A stretch of 64,000 nt of DNA from a virus. The stretch lies in IMG/VR virus record IMGVR_UViG_3300033571_002949, positions 21,913-85,912 of that record. One strand, given 5' to 3'. Numbering within the stretch: position 1 is the first letter of the stretch; each line of letters starts with the position of its first letter. The notes under the pieces were generated by a model. That model was not told where the DNA came from. It worked only from the letters and a program-made list of their open reading frames with translations, and did no database searches. The position numbers and the translations under genes are program-made. Below are positions 29,221 to 37,899 of this stretch, piece by piece.

Positions 29221-29941
29221 GATTGCTATCTGTATTAGCGGAATGCTACGAACAGGAATTCAAGCGTATCCTGTGTTTCGTAATTTTTTTGATTCTCTTG
29301 GCGAGTATGATATTTTTTATCATACCTGGAAGTTAGACTCATCAATATCTAATTTGTTAAAAACAACTTACAAACCTACAAGATTTTTAGAAGAAGATCC
29401 GCTTAATAATACTAAAGAAAGTTCGTTTGGTAGTATGTTATACAGTATAATGATGGCCAATGAACTTAAAAAACAATATGAGATTGAAAATAATTTCAGA
29501 TATGATCTTGTAATTAAAACAAGGTTTGATCTTGTTTTTCCTAAGACTATTAAATTTCCTGTTGATGAAAATATATGGCCTAGAACAATTTATAGTGTAA
29601 ACGGAAATTGTGGTATAAATCATACTGATTATGAAAATCACGGTATTAGTGATGTAATATTTTGGGGAGATAGCCAAAGTATGGACCTGGCAACTAATAT
29701 TTACAGGCATTATAAGTACACTACCTTAGTTAAAGACATGTATTTGAGGGACGGCTGGAAAATGGATGTAAAAGATTACTATCTAAGTCCAGGTACTATG
29801 ATTTATCAACGCACAGTTAAACAAAATATAGCACATGTTAGATTGCCGTCTATTGGAGAAGTTCCGTGGAGGGACGATGTTGCTGAGTTAGATCCAGTTA
29901 AAGATTACGATAAAATAAGAGAGAGATATGCAAAAGGTTAA
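29207..29941 (+). CDS. Glycosyltransferase-like protein, TTG start (paralog of the preceding gene)
   Basis: 244 residues if it starts at the TTG at 29207. AAGGAGG at 29194-29200 is 6 bases upstream, and KIAICISGMLRTG then lines up with the N-terminus of its paralog. The earlier in-frame TTG at 29186 lacks such a site. MANELKKQYEIENNFRYDL and VIKTRFDLVFP match the corresponding region of the paralog. The two genes probably arose by tandem duplication. It overlaps the following SGNH hydrolase by 14 bases. Confidence 0.6.
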   Translation: MKSGKIAICISGMLRTGIQAYPVFRNFFDSLGEYDIFYHTWKLDSSISNLLKTTYKPTRFLEEDPLNNTKESSFGSMLYSIMMANELKKQYEIENNFRYDLVIKTRFDLVFPKTIKFPVDENIWPRTIYSVNGNCGINHTDYENHGISDVIFWGDSQSMDLATNIYRHYKYTTLVKDMYLRDGWKMDVKDYYLSPGTMIYQRTVKQNIAHVRLPSIGEVPWRDDVAELDPVKDYDKIRERYAKG

Positions 29942-30746
29942 GACATTATTAGTAGATGGCGATAGTTGGACATACGGCAGTGAAATACGCGATCCCAAGT
30001 TGCCAGAAGAAGTAAAAGATTGGGACCCACCGAATGATGAATATCGATTACCGCGTATTTGGCCAACAAAGTTGGGAGAAATGTTAGGTGCTGACGAAGT
30101 GTTTAACATCAGTTATCCTGCATCTAGCAATGATGGAATAGTGCGAAGAACAGTAGGATGGATTACTCAAGAATATCTAAGCAAAGGTCGCGATACTAGC
30201 GATCTATTTGTAGTCATAGGATTTACTAGTCCAGAACGAAAAGATTTTTATTATCGTGACATTGACGACAAATATAAACACTTTTGGTACACACTTTGGC
30301 CAATGTGGAAACATCGTTATCCACAAGAGGAATTAAACAGATTTGCCGACATTTATGCTTCTTATATGTGGAACCCTGAAGAGTATACACATAGATATCT
30401 AAATCAAGTATTCTATTTGCAAACATTGTTTAATCATTACGGCATAAAACATTTATTTTTCCAAGCCTTTTATCAGCGTAATGATATGCATATACGTCAG
30501 TGGACAGATGATCCATATAACAAACACTACAACGGACAACCAGATCAAATGGTTTGGGACATGATTGATCCTACACGATTTATGCATAAGGATGACAAGA
30601 TTCATAGTTTTCATAACTATATTTTAGATAAAGATACCAGCGAAGGAAAACGAAATAGTATTCTTAACATGCATCCTAGTGAATTAGGACATACATGGTG
30701 GGCCGAACACATTTATGAATACGGCAAAGGAAAAAAATTATGGTAA
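29928..30746 (+). CDS. SGNH/GDSL hydrolase-like protein (1 of 4)
   Basis: 272 residues. LLVDGDSWTYGSEI is the GDS block with the catalytic serine; NISYPASSNDGI is the Gly/Asn block and NMHPSELGHTWWAEHI supplies the C-terminal His. These enzymes are esterases or acyl-transferring hydrolases that commonly add or remove acetyl groups on glycans. It is the first of three consecutive SGNH genes and overlaps its neighbours by 14 and 7 bases. No signal peptide is seen, so it acts in the cytoplasm or the virion. Confidence 0.7.
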   Translation: MQKVKTLLVDGDSWTYGSEIRDPKLPEEVKDWDPPNDEYRLPRIWPTKLGEMLGADEVFNISYPASSNDGIVRRTVGWITQEYLSKGRDTSDLFVVIGFTSPERKDFYYRDIDDKYKHFWYTLWPMWKHRYPQEELNRFADIYASYMWNPEEYTHRYLNQVFYLQTLFNHYGIKHLFFQAFYQRNDMHIRQWTDDPYNKHYNGQPDQMVWDMIDPTRFMHKDDKIHSFHNYILDKDTSEGKRNSILNMHPSELGHTWWAEHIYEYGKGKKLW

Positions 30747-31513
30747 AAGAAATTGTAGTTTGCGGGGATAGTTTTGGCTGCGGTTCGGGCATCCCCTTAG
30801 AATCTTGTTTTGAAGCATCTTTTGGTGGACAAGTCGCAGATCATTTTAATGTTCCTTTGAATGTGTATGCTAGATCGGGGTGTTGTAATTATGTGATATA
30901 TCTGCAAGTTAAACAAGTAATTGAGGATTATCGTGCTAAAGAAAAACCATTTGTGTTAATATCAACAACTAATCACAGTCGATTTACATTTCCTGTTGAT
31001 ACAACTTTAGGATATGTTAACTATACATTGGCTGATGTTGACTACGATAGTTATACTCCTTATTCTGAACATACAGGCCCAGGTCGTAGACCCAAGCCTA
31101 TAGAAAATTTTAATAAACCTAAATTAATTAGTGAAACTGTTAGTAACATTTTATATTTTTTAGAACAAAATCCTGGAAATTTAGCACCGTTGTTTTACAG
31201 TATTAAAAGAAAAATAAAAACTGTTGAGCTTTATTTTAGAGATTTGTACGATGACGAAATTAAACAAGTTAATGATACTGGTTTAATATTATTAATGCAC
31301 AACGAATTAAAAGAGGCCGGAATTCCGCATTTAATAATGACACCTAGTGAACACAGAGATCGTTTTATAGATAAAGAAAATTTCTTTTATAATAATTGGG
31401 GATACTATAGTCAAAAATATCCAGACTTGTACGGTAGCGGACATTGCACTGAAGTCGGTCACATGGAAGTAGCCAAAAAAATAATTAAACGAATAGAAGG
31501 AACGAGTTTGTGA
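30740..31513 (+). CDS. SGNH/GDSL hydrolase-like protein (2 of 4)
   Basis: 257 residues. EIVVCGDSFGCGSGIP holds the GDS block, YARSGCCNYVIYLQ is at the position of block II/III, and SGHCTEVGHMEVAKKI carries the C-terminal His. It differs strongly from its two neighbours, so the trio is not a recent duplication. The final codons overlap the next start (GTGA). The likely role is deacylation or acylation of a glycan or small molecule (family knowledge). Confidence 0.6.
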   Translation: MVKEIVVCGDSFGCGSGIPLESCFEASFGGQVADHFNVPLNVYARSGCCNYVIYLQVKQVIEDYRAKEKPFVLISTTNHSRFTFPVDTTLGYVNYTLADVDYDSYTPYSEHTGPGRRPKPIENFNKPKLISETVSNILYFLEQNPGNLAPLFYSIKRKIKTVELYFRDLYDDEIKQVNDTGLILLMHNELKEAGIPHLIMTPSEHRDRFIDKENFFYNNWGYYSQKYPDLYGSGHCTEVGHMEVAKKIIKRIEGTSL

Positions 31514-32196
31514 AATTAGTGTATGCTAACGGTGATAGTTGGACGCATGGTGACGAATTATCTGCGTTCGATGACATAGATCAAACTTCTGTTCGATATT
31601 ATAATTCTTGGCCGTGGAAATTATCTCAAATTTTAGACATTCCGGTATGTGTTAATGATGCACAAGGTGGCACAGGTAATTTACGTATTTTTCGTAGAAC
31701 TAACGAATTTATATATAGATGGATTGGTTCAGGAAAATCTGTCAGTGATTTATTAGTAGTAGTAGGATGGTCTACGCCCGAGCGTACAGAAATTGGTGAA
31801 GGAAAAGGAATATATCCAATACAGATTCAGGGTCCTTTGTATTTTACAGATTTACCACGTGATGATGTTTCTTTAGAAAACTATCATAAAGCATATTACG
31901 AAATATATTCAGACAGTTACGGAGAAAACTTAACAGCACTATATATGATGAATTTAAGAATGTTGTGCCAGGGATTAGGAATAAAATATTTTGATTTTGT
32001 TGCTATAGGTAATCAACCTCAGCATTGGCAAGACTATATGAAATCAAAGTGGAATATAGAATTAACAAATATGTATATGAAAAGTACCTGGAGTGCTGAA
32101 GTTTATAATAATAAATGGAGTAAACATAAGCACGGACATCCTACTAAAGAAACTCATGAACTATGGGCTAACATTTTAGCCAAGGAAATACAATGA
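31510..32196 (+). CDS. SGNH/GDSL hydrolase-like protein (3 of 4), GTG start
   Basis: 228 residues, starting with GTG that overlaps the previous stop. LVYANGDSWTHGDEL is the GDS block, QGGTGNLRIFRRT the Gly/Asn region, and KHGHPTKETHELWANIL the C-terminal His region. It is closest in layout to the gene at 29928 (GDSW, then LVVVGWSTPERTE versus FVVIGFTSPERKD). The ATG of the NTP-transferase overlaps its stop. Confidence 0.65.
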   Translation: MKLVYANGDSWTHGDELSAFDDIDQTSVRYYNSWPWKLSQILDIPVCVNDAQGGTGNLRIFRRTNEFIYRWIGSGKSVSDLLVVVGWSTPERTEIGEGKGIYPIQIQGPLYFTDLPRDDVSLENYHKAYYEIYSDSYGENLTALYMMNLRMLCQGLGIKYFDFVAIGNQPQHWQDYMKSKWNIELTNMYMKSTWSAEVYNNKWSKHKHGHPTKETHELWANILAKEIQ

Positions 32197-32915
32197 ACAT
32201 AATAATTGGACTATGCGGCCAAGGAAACCGATTTAAACAAGTAGGTTACGAATTGCCTAAATATCTTATTACGTATCATGGAGCACCAATGATTTATCAT
32301 AGTGTAGAAACTATAGGTATTAGAGGTAGAATACATTTTGTAGTAAGGAAAGAACATTTAGAACAATTTAATTTTTTAGAAAAAATGTTGTTAGGGTTAG
32401 GAGACGAAATCATAACCATAAATGGTAACACACAAGGTGCCGCAGAAAGTTTATTATATACTAAGCCTTATATCAAAGATTTAAATGCTCCTATGCTTAG
32501 TGTAAATGGTGACCAATTTATGGATTGGAAATCTTATCAATTTCAAGATGAAATACAACGGAATCCTGAAACAAGTTATATTGTAACTTACAACGAAACT
32601 AGCCCTAAATGCAGTTATGTTCGAGAGGATCAAGATCGTGTTGTTGAAGTAAGAGAGAAACAAGTTATTAGTAACGACGCAACTACGGGGTATTATCATT
32701 GGGCTCACACACATGATTTTTTTCAAGATGCTGAACAAATGATTAAAGAAGGACACAAAGAAAACGGAGAGTTTTATGTTGCTCCAGTTTATAATTATAC
32801 TATTGCTAGAGGAAAAACAGTAAAAAAGTTTTCTATAAGTAATAAAGAGTTTTATCCAGTAGGCACTCCCGACGATTTAACAAAATTTCAAAGACTAAGC
32901 ACAAGGTTTGATTAA
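32193..32915 (+). CDS. Nucleotidyltransferase (NDP-sugar pyrophosphorylase-like)
   Basis: 240 residues. IIIGLCGQGNRFKQVGYELP followed by KYLI is the G-x-G-x-R-F plus P-K signature of NTP-transferases that condense NTP with a sugar 1-phosphate. GNTQGAAESLLYTKPYI is the base-binding region and MLSVNGDQFMDW holds the D expected to bind Mg2+. YPVGTPDDL near the end is the usual closing motif. It begins a block of six genes (to 37204) that could make and activate a sugar or cyclitol phosphate. The nucleotide and the sugar are not predictable. Confidence 0.75.
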   Translation: MNIIIGLCGQGNRFKQVGYELPKYLITYHGAPMIYHSVETIGIRGRIHFVVRKEHLEQFNFLEKMLLGLGDEIITINGNTQGAAESLLYTKPYIKDLNAPMLSVNGDQFMDWKSYQFQDEIQRNPETSYIVTYNETSPKCSYVREDQDRVVEVREKQVISNDATTGYYHWAHTHDFFQDAEQMIKEGHKENGEFYVAPVYNYTIARGKTVKKFSISNKEFYPVGTPDDLTKFQRLSTRFD

Positions 32916-33250
32916 TGAAAAAAGCACACATTGATAACTTTATTAAAGGATGGTTCGTTGGAAATTTTGAACCTAGCCTACTTAAAGAAAATTTTGAAGT
33001 TGGTTTCCATCAGCACAAAGCAGGCGATTTTCATCAAGATCATTTTCATAAACACAGTACTGAAATTAACTTAGTAGTAGAGGGCAAAGTCAAAATAAAC
33101 GGAGAAGTATTTAGGGCAGGTGACATCTTTGTTTTGGAGCCTTACGAAATTAGCCAATGCGAATATCTTACAGATGTTAAATTAGTTGTAGTACGGAATC
33201 TAAGCGACCCTAATGATAAGTTTGAAGTCCAAATAGTTGACAAAAAATAA
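32915..33250 (+). CDS. Small cupin-domain protein
   Basis: 111 residues forming one cupin barrel. FHQDHFHKHSTEINLVVEGK contains the histidine- and glutamate-rich metal-binding cupin motif 1, and GDIFVLEPYEISQCEYLTD is motif 2. Cupins of this size are often sugar isomerases/epimerases or metal-dependent lyases in nucleotide-sugar pathways. It overlaps the NTP-transferase stop as TAATG and precedes the RuBisCO-like gene, which supports a part in the same small-molecule pathway. The reaction is unknown. Confidence 0.65.
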   Translation: MKKAHIDNFIKGWFVGNFEPSLLKENFEVGFHQHKAGDFHQDHFHKHSTEINLVVEGKVKINGEVFRAGDIFVLEPYEISQCEYLTDVKLVVVRNLSDPNDKFEVQIVDKK

Positions 33251-33281
33251 AAAATACTTTACAATAACAGAAAGGAAAAGT

Positions 33282-34514
33282 ATGAAATTTTTTCGAGAAC
33301 TAACTCAAACAGAAAAAGATCGTTGTGTTATTGCAACATATTATATTGAAACGTATTCTGACATAGGAGATTTACGCGATGCCGCTTGGAATCTTGCTAT
33401 AGGTCAAAGTGTTGGAAATCCAAAAATACGAAATCAGTGGGAAACTGATGAATTGTTTGAAAGGTCATCCTGTGTGATTTATCACAATGAATCAGAATTA
33501 ACAGGCAAGCATAGTGGCACAATTAAGATTGGATTTCCTAAAATAAACTCCGATTGGCAAGGGGATGGCATCAGTCATCTTATGTGTCAATTAATGGGCG
33601 GCCAGATGGATATTAATGTGTTTAAAGCCTGCAGATTAAAACACATTGAGTTTCCTAAAGATGTCGAACAGCAATTTTTAGGACCTCGACAAGGTATTAC
33701 GGGTATTAGAAAATTTGTTAATCGCTATGACAAACCTCTGTCAGGAGCCATTGTAAAACCTAAAACTGGCATTAGTCCTGCTACTCTAGCAGACATGGTT
33801 AAAGAATTAATAGACGGCGGTGTAGATTTTATCAAGGAAGACGAGATATTGTCTAACCCTAGTTTTTGTCGTTTAGAGGATCGTGTTGAATTAATTTCTA
33901 ACATTGTTAATAATTGCGGTCGTGGAGTTATCTATTGCTTCTGTATTAATGGCGATCATCATACTATTCTTGACCGTGCTAAGTTTGTAGCCAACAATGG
34001 CGGTAACGGTATTCACATTAATTTCTGGAGCGGTCTAGGAGTTTATAATTCAATACGCAGATTAGATTTTCCATTGTTTATTCATTACCAGAAGAGTGGT
34101 GATAAGATTCTTACAGACAAACGCAACCCGTTTGGTATTGATTGGTCAGTACTGTGTGACCTTGCTGGACTATGCGGTGTAGATACTATTCATGCGGGCA
34201 TGTGGGGAGGCTATTTAAGTGACAACGAAGATGAACTTAAATACACCATGGAAACTCTGCATAAACGAAATGTTCTTCCTGCACTAAGTTGTGGCATGCA
34301 TCCTGGGATTGTTAATCCAACAGCAGAAAAATTTGGTACTGATTTTCTTGCTAACTGCGGCGGCGCTATACACGGGCACCCAGACGGTACTCTAGCCGGA
34401 GCATTAGCCATGCGTCAGGCCATTGACAAAACTCCTGGAAAAGAGTTTTTGACAGCAATAGAAAAATGGGGCTATGTAGGCGGTTCCTTACCCGAGTGGG
34501 TATTAGATTTTTAA
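33282..34514 (+). CDS. RuBisCO-like protein (form IV, RLP)
   Basis: 410 residues from the ATG at 33282, chosen because AAGGAAA lies 5-6 bases before it. The metal-binding set of RuBisCO is intact: FIKEDE gives the carbamylatable Lys185 plus Asp187 and Glu188. VKPKTGIS keeps the Lys159/Lys161 pair; His268 and His304 (DTIHAG) align with His294 and His327 of plant RuBisCO; SCGMH and CGGAIHGHPDG are the phosphate-binding parts. The loop-6 lysine (Lys334 in plants) is missing: AGMWGGYL stands in place of the usual SGTVVGKLEG. This excludes a normal carboxylase. Known RLPs act as enolases, isomerases or decarboxylases on phosphorylated keto-sugars or keto-acids. Its neighbours suggest a sugar or cyclitol phosphate substrate (inference). 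Confidence 0.85.
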   Translation: MKFFRELTQTEKDRCVIATYYIETYSDIGDLRDAAWNLAIGQSVGNPKIRNQWETDELFERSSCVIYHNESELTGKHSGTIKIGFPKINSDWQGDGISHLMCQLMGGQMDINVFKACRLKHIEFPKDVEQQFLGPRQGITGIRKFVNRYDKPLSGAIVKPKTGISPATLADMVKELIDGGVDFIKEDEILSNPSFCRLEDRVELISNIVNNCGRGVIYCFCINGDHHTILDRAKFVANNGGNGIHINFWSGLGVYNSIRRLDFPLFIHYQKSGDKILTDKRNPFGIDWSVLCDLAGLCGVDTIHAGMWGGYLSDNEDELKYTMETLHKRNVLPALSCGMHPGIVNPTAEKFGTDFLANCGGAIHGHPDGTLAGALAMRQAIDKTPGKEFLTAIEKWGYVGGSLPEWVLDF

Positions 34515-34515
34515 T

Positions 34516-35475
34516 ATGGATATAATTGAACTAAAAGGCGGTAGTTTAAATTCAACTTGTTTATATGTTGACGGTGATCGCAAATTTGTAAGAAAAACTA
34601 TTTCGACTACTGCCGATAGAGAATACGGCTATGTACGTTGGTACAGTCAATTAAAAAAATTACAAAGATTTAATCAGATAATTCCCCAGCACGTTCCTCG
34701 AGTTCTGGATGCTGGTGTGTGTGATAAAGGTGCATATTTTGACATTGAATATATTGATGCTAAAGATATTAAAACACTGTTTAAAGAAAATTTACTAGAT
34801 GCCCACCAGACTGAAAAAATGCATCAACAGTTGTGGCAAGCGTTTGATACTTTACATCAACACACTTATCAACCAAACATTAGTAGTTTAAAACTTTATT
34901 TTCAGGAAGAAGTTTTACAAAAAATTAATGATGCTAGACAGTTTTCAGAGTTTGAAAACTTTTATCAAATGGATGTCTATGTACATTGGGGAGAAACATT
35001 TAGTGGTATTAAACATAAATTAGAACAATTATCTAAGTTGTTTGATCAAGTTATAACTACAGAAAGTTACGTACACGGAAATCCAACGCTAGAAAATATT
35101 CTTTACAGCGAAGAAACAGGTATAGTGTTTATTGACTTATATGAAGAAGGTATTGTAGACAGCAAGTTTATGGACTATAGTCAGATACTACAATGTAGTA
35201 GCAGTTACTACGGTATTCTTAATGACAGTGTGATACGTGTAAAAGGAAACGTTACAGGATTCGACACTAAGTTTCCAAAAAATTTATTGTACTTCGATAA
35301 ACTGTTTAATGAAGAATTAGAGCGTAGATTTACAAATCAGGAATATTTGTTGATAAGATTATTTGAAGCCACACAGTTTTTTCGTATGTTGCCGTTTAAA
35401 TGTCACGCTGGAAACATAGAAGCGGCAAAGTTTTTTTATGCTCATGCTTGCGCTCTCGTAAATAAACTATTATGA
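34516..35475 (+). CDS. Aminoglycoside phosphotransferase-fold protein with altered catalytic residue
   Basis: 319 residues. The N-terminal half carries FVRKTIS (nucleotide-binding Lys) and YFDIEYIDAKDIKTLF (hinge), and the C-terminal half YVHGNPTLENILY then VFIDLYEE. This is the Brenner-type HGDxxxxN and ID layout of APH/choline kinases, but the catalytic Asp is Asn189 (codon AAT). Asn194 and the metal Asp207 are kept. The change could mean a weak or non-kinase function, or a different base. It lies 1 base after the RuBisCO-like gene and overlaps the cyclase, so a part in the same pathway is likely. Confidence 0.7.
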   Translation: MDIIELKGGSLNSTCLYVDGDRKFVRKTISTTADREYGYVRWYSQLKKLQRFNQIIPQHVPRVLDAGVCDKGAYFDIEYIDAKDIKTLFKENLLDAHQTEKMHQQLWQAFDTLHQHTYQPNISSLKLYFQEEVLQKINDARQFSEFENFYQMDVYVHWGETFSGIKHKLEQLSKLFDQVITTESYVHGNPTLENILYSEETGIVFIDLYEEGIVDSKFMDYSQILQCSSSYYGILNDSVIRVKGNVTGFDTKFPKNLLYFDKLFNEELERRFTNQEYLLIRLFEATQFFRMLPFKCHAGNIEAAKFFYAHACALVNKLL

Positions 35476-36533
35476 CATGGCGTGTAAAGACTACCCTTCC
35501 TGTAGAGTTTGATATAGTCAAAGTACCTAATGCATTGGATTGGGACATAATTCCCGGTCAGCGTAGAATAGCCGTGGTTGATGAAACAGTCTATGCTTTG
35601 TACAAAGACAAAATTCCCGCTGGCACAGAGATTTTTACAGTACGCAGTACAGAATCTGAAAAAGATTGGAAAAACGCCGAACGTGTTTTACAGTTTTTTC
35701 AAGATATAAAATTACTACGGAGAGAAACGGTTATTGCTGTAGGCGGTGGAGTTCTTTTAGACTTAGTAGGATTTTGTTGCAGTATATATCGTAGAGGTGT
35801 TCCTTATGTTAGAATACCAACTACACTATTGGCTATTGTTGATGCTAGTGTAGGTGCAAAAACAAGCATTAATCATTTTGGGTTTAGAAATAGAATTGGT
35901 AGTTTTTATCCACCGACATTGACATTAATTGATAAGTCTTTTATTAAAACACAAGATCACAGAGAAATATCAAACGGCATGGCAGAAATTTTAAAGTTAG
36001 CCATAGTTCTTGATTATCAATTATTTGAATTAATTGAACTTAATCCGCAGGAATTACTAAGACTTAAATTTCAAAATTATGTGTTAGCAGATAAAATAAT
36101 TGATCGTGCAATTTCGGGTATGACTGAAGAACTGAATGATAATCTTTGGGAACGAGACTTACAGCGTCCTGTAGATTTTGGACATACATTTAGTCCTATG
36201 GTTGAAATGAAAAATGTTCCTAATTTGTTACATGGTGAAGCAGTAATGTTAGATTGTCTTTTAAGTGCTTGTATTAGTAATTTAAGAGGATATATCAGCA
36301 ACGATCATTTACACCGTATTTTTAAAACTGTTCGCAGTTGTGACTTGCCTACAGAACACAAAGATTTTTATAATGTTGACCTGCTGTGGGCAGGTTTACA
36401 AGATGTAATGAACCATCGCAATGGTAATCAATATATACCTGTTCCTATAAGTATTGGCCGTTGCGAAATTATCAATGACGTAACACGCAGTGAAATAGAA
36501 CAGGCCTGCGACCGAATGAGAAGTATGCAATGA
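35472..36533 (+). CDS. Sugar phosphate cyclase (DHQS/EEVS superfamily)
   Basis: 353 residues, the normal size. IAVGGGVLLDLVGF is the NAD-binding GGG motif; PYVRIPTTLLAIVDASVGAK follows; the Zn ligands are Glu172 (NGMAEILKLA), His238 (DFGHTF) and His254 (LLHGEAV). This is the 3-dehydroquinate synthase superfamily. PYVRIPTTL and FRNRIGSF are more like the 2-epi-5-epi-valiolone synthase branch than the KNMIG pattern of true DHQS, so the substrate is more likely a sugar phosphate that is cyclised to a cyclitol. There is no other shikimate gene in the window, which also argues against an aromatic amino acid role. The exact branch needs a tree. Confidence 0.85.
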   Translation: MTWRVKTTLPVEFDIVKVPNALDWDIIPGQRRIAVVDETVYALYKDKIPAGTEIFTVRSTESEKDWKNAERVLQFFQDIKLLRRETVIAVGGGVLLDLVGFCCSIYRRGVPYVRIPTTLLAIVDASVGAKTSINHFGFRNRIGSFYPPTLTLIDKSFIKTQDHREISNGMAEILKLAIVLDYQLFELIELNPQELLRLKFQNYVLADKIIDRAISGMTEELNDNLWERDLQRPVDFGHTFSPMVEMKNVPNLLHGEAVMLDCLLSACISNLRGYISNDHLHRIFKTVRSCDLPTEHKDFYNVDLLWAGLQDVMNHRNGNQYIPVPISIGRCEIINDVTRSEIEQACDRMRSMQ

Positions 36534-37204
36534 AAACAGTATTAATTACAGGTTCTAGTCGAGGGCTAGGTAAAGCACTGACAGAAACATTTTTACAAAA
36601 TGGATGGAAAGTTGTTGGAGTTAGTAGAACAGATTTAAAGAGTTATGACAACTATACACACATAGTTGCTGATGTGGCTAATATTGGCCAAGTCCATACT
36701 GCATTTGATCTACTTAAAAAAACTAAAACTAAAATTGATGTGTTAATAAACAATACGGCTGCTTTTCATATGGGCGACTTTGCAGATTCAAAATATTTTG
36801 ATATTGCGAATGTTATTGATACTAATGTAAAAGGCACAATGTATGTGACTAATCAAGCGTTAACAATAATGGAGCCAGGTTCAAAAGTTGTTTTTGTTAA
36901 CAGTGTAGCAGGACTAAGAGAAATTCAACATCAGAGCATTTACTGTGCCAGCAAGGCTGCTTTAAAAAGTTTTGCCGGAGTGTTAGGCCAAGAACTTAGA
37001 CAGAGGGGTATAAAAGTATCTAGTATACATCCAGGCGGCATTAACACAACCTTATGGAATGAAAATAATCCATATCCTTGCGGTGATGTTACTAACGCTT
37101 TAGATCCACACCATCTTTCAGAAATGATCTATCGCATCTCGTCTGATACTAGTAATACTGAATACAAAACTATAACAATGTTTCCTGAAGTGGAGTGGCA
37201 CTAA
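36530..37204 (+). CDS. Short-chain dehydrogenase/reductase (SDR)
   Basis: 224 residues. TGSSRGLG at residues 7-14 is the classical TGxxxGxG cofactor motif, LINNTA is the NNAG-like motif, and Ser125, Tyr138 and Lys142 (YCASK) form the catalytic set. It is a little shorter than the usual 250. It overlaps the cyclase by ATGA and the next gene by TAATG. Beside a cyclase it could oxidise or reduce a ring hydroxyl of the cyclitol, for example to the ketone required by an aminotransferase (inference). Confidence 0.85.
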   Translation: MKTVLITGSSRGLGKALTETFLQNGWKVVGVSRTDLKSYDNYTHIVADVANIGQVHTAFDLLKKTKTKIDVLINNTAAFHMGDFADSKYFDIANVIDTNVKGTMYVTNQALTIMEPGSKVVFVNSVAGLREIQHQSIYCASKAALKSFAGVLGQELRQRGIKVSSIHPGGINTTLWNENNPYPCGDVTNALDPHHLSEMIYRISSDTSNTEYKTITMFPEVEWH

Positions 37205-37899
37205 TGTACGACATAGTGTTTATCAGTTACGGTGAGCCTAATGCAGAAGCCAATTGGGAACGATTAAAAAATAGATATCCCTTGGCTAAACGTGTTACCA
37301 ATGTGGCAGGAATTCATCAAGCACATATTGCCGCGGCTAAAAAAGCCTTTACTAAAATGGTTTGGGTAGTGGATGGCGATGCAGAGGTATTACCTACATT
37401 TAATTTTGACTACGAAGTTAGCGAATGGGATTTAGATGTAGTACATGTATGGCGCAGTCGTAATCCTATAAATGATTTAGAATACGGGTACGGCGGAGTA
37501 AAACTATTGCCACGTAAGTTAACGCTGGATATGGATATTTCTAAACCAGACATGACTACCAGTATTAGTACAAAATTTAAAGCAATGGCTGAAGTTAGTA
37601 ATATTACTGCTTTTAACACTGATCCGTTTAATACTTGGAAGAGTGCGTTTCGCGAGTGCGTTAAGTTAGCCAGTAAAGTTATAGATGGACAAGTTGACAC
37701 TGAAACTGAGCATAGGTTATTAGAGTGGTGTACCCCACACGTAGATAGATTGCACGGTAACTGGGCGTTTCTTGGCGCAGAGGATGGCAAAATGTACGGC
37801 ATGCAAAAGGCCGGAGATTTAAAAGCACTAGGTAAAATAAATGATTTTGAATGGCTACGACAATTCTTTTCAAGATATCCCGTTCCACCAAATAGTTAA
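37204..37899 (+). CDS. GT-A glycosyltransferase-like protein (paralog of the gene at 25733)
   Basis: 231 residues from the ATG at 37204 that overlaps the previous TAA. YDIVFISYGEPNAEANWERL, PLAKRVTNVAGIHQAH and MVWVVDGDAEVL repeat the organisation of the gene at 25733, including the D-x-D-type motif; YGYGGVKLLPRKL matches its YGNGGLKLWTR. It is shorter at the C-terminus. It may transfer the product of the preceding cyclase block onto an acceptor, but this is inferred only from position. Confidence 0.6.
   Translation: MYDIVFISYGEPNAEANWERLKNRYPLAKRVTNVAGIHQAHIAAAKKAFTKMVWVVDGDAEVLPTFNFDYEVSEWDLDVVHVWRSRNPINDLEYGYGGVKLLPRKLTLDMDISKPDMTTSISTKFKAMAEVSNITAFNTDPFNTWKSAFRECVKLASKVIDGQVDTETEHRLLEWCTPHVDRLHGNWAFLGAEDGKMYGMQKAGDLKALGKINDFEWLRQFFSRYPVPPNS

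Noticed and set aside
33282-34514. Functional phage RuBisCO for carbon fixation
   Set aside because: The loop-6 lysine is absent and several substrate residues differ from forms I-III, so carboxylase activity is not expected.
35472-36533. 3-dehydroquinate synthase for aromatic amino acid synthesis
   Set aside because: No other shikimate gene is seen, and FRNRIGSF and PYVRIPTTL fit the EEVS-like branch better than the DHQS KNMIG pattern.
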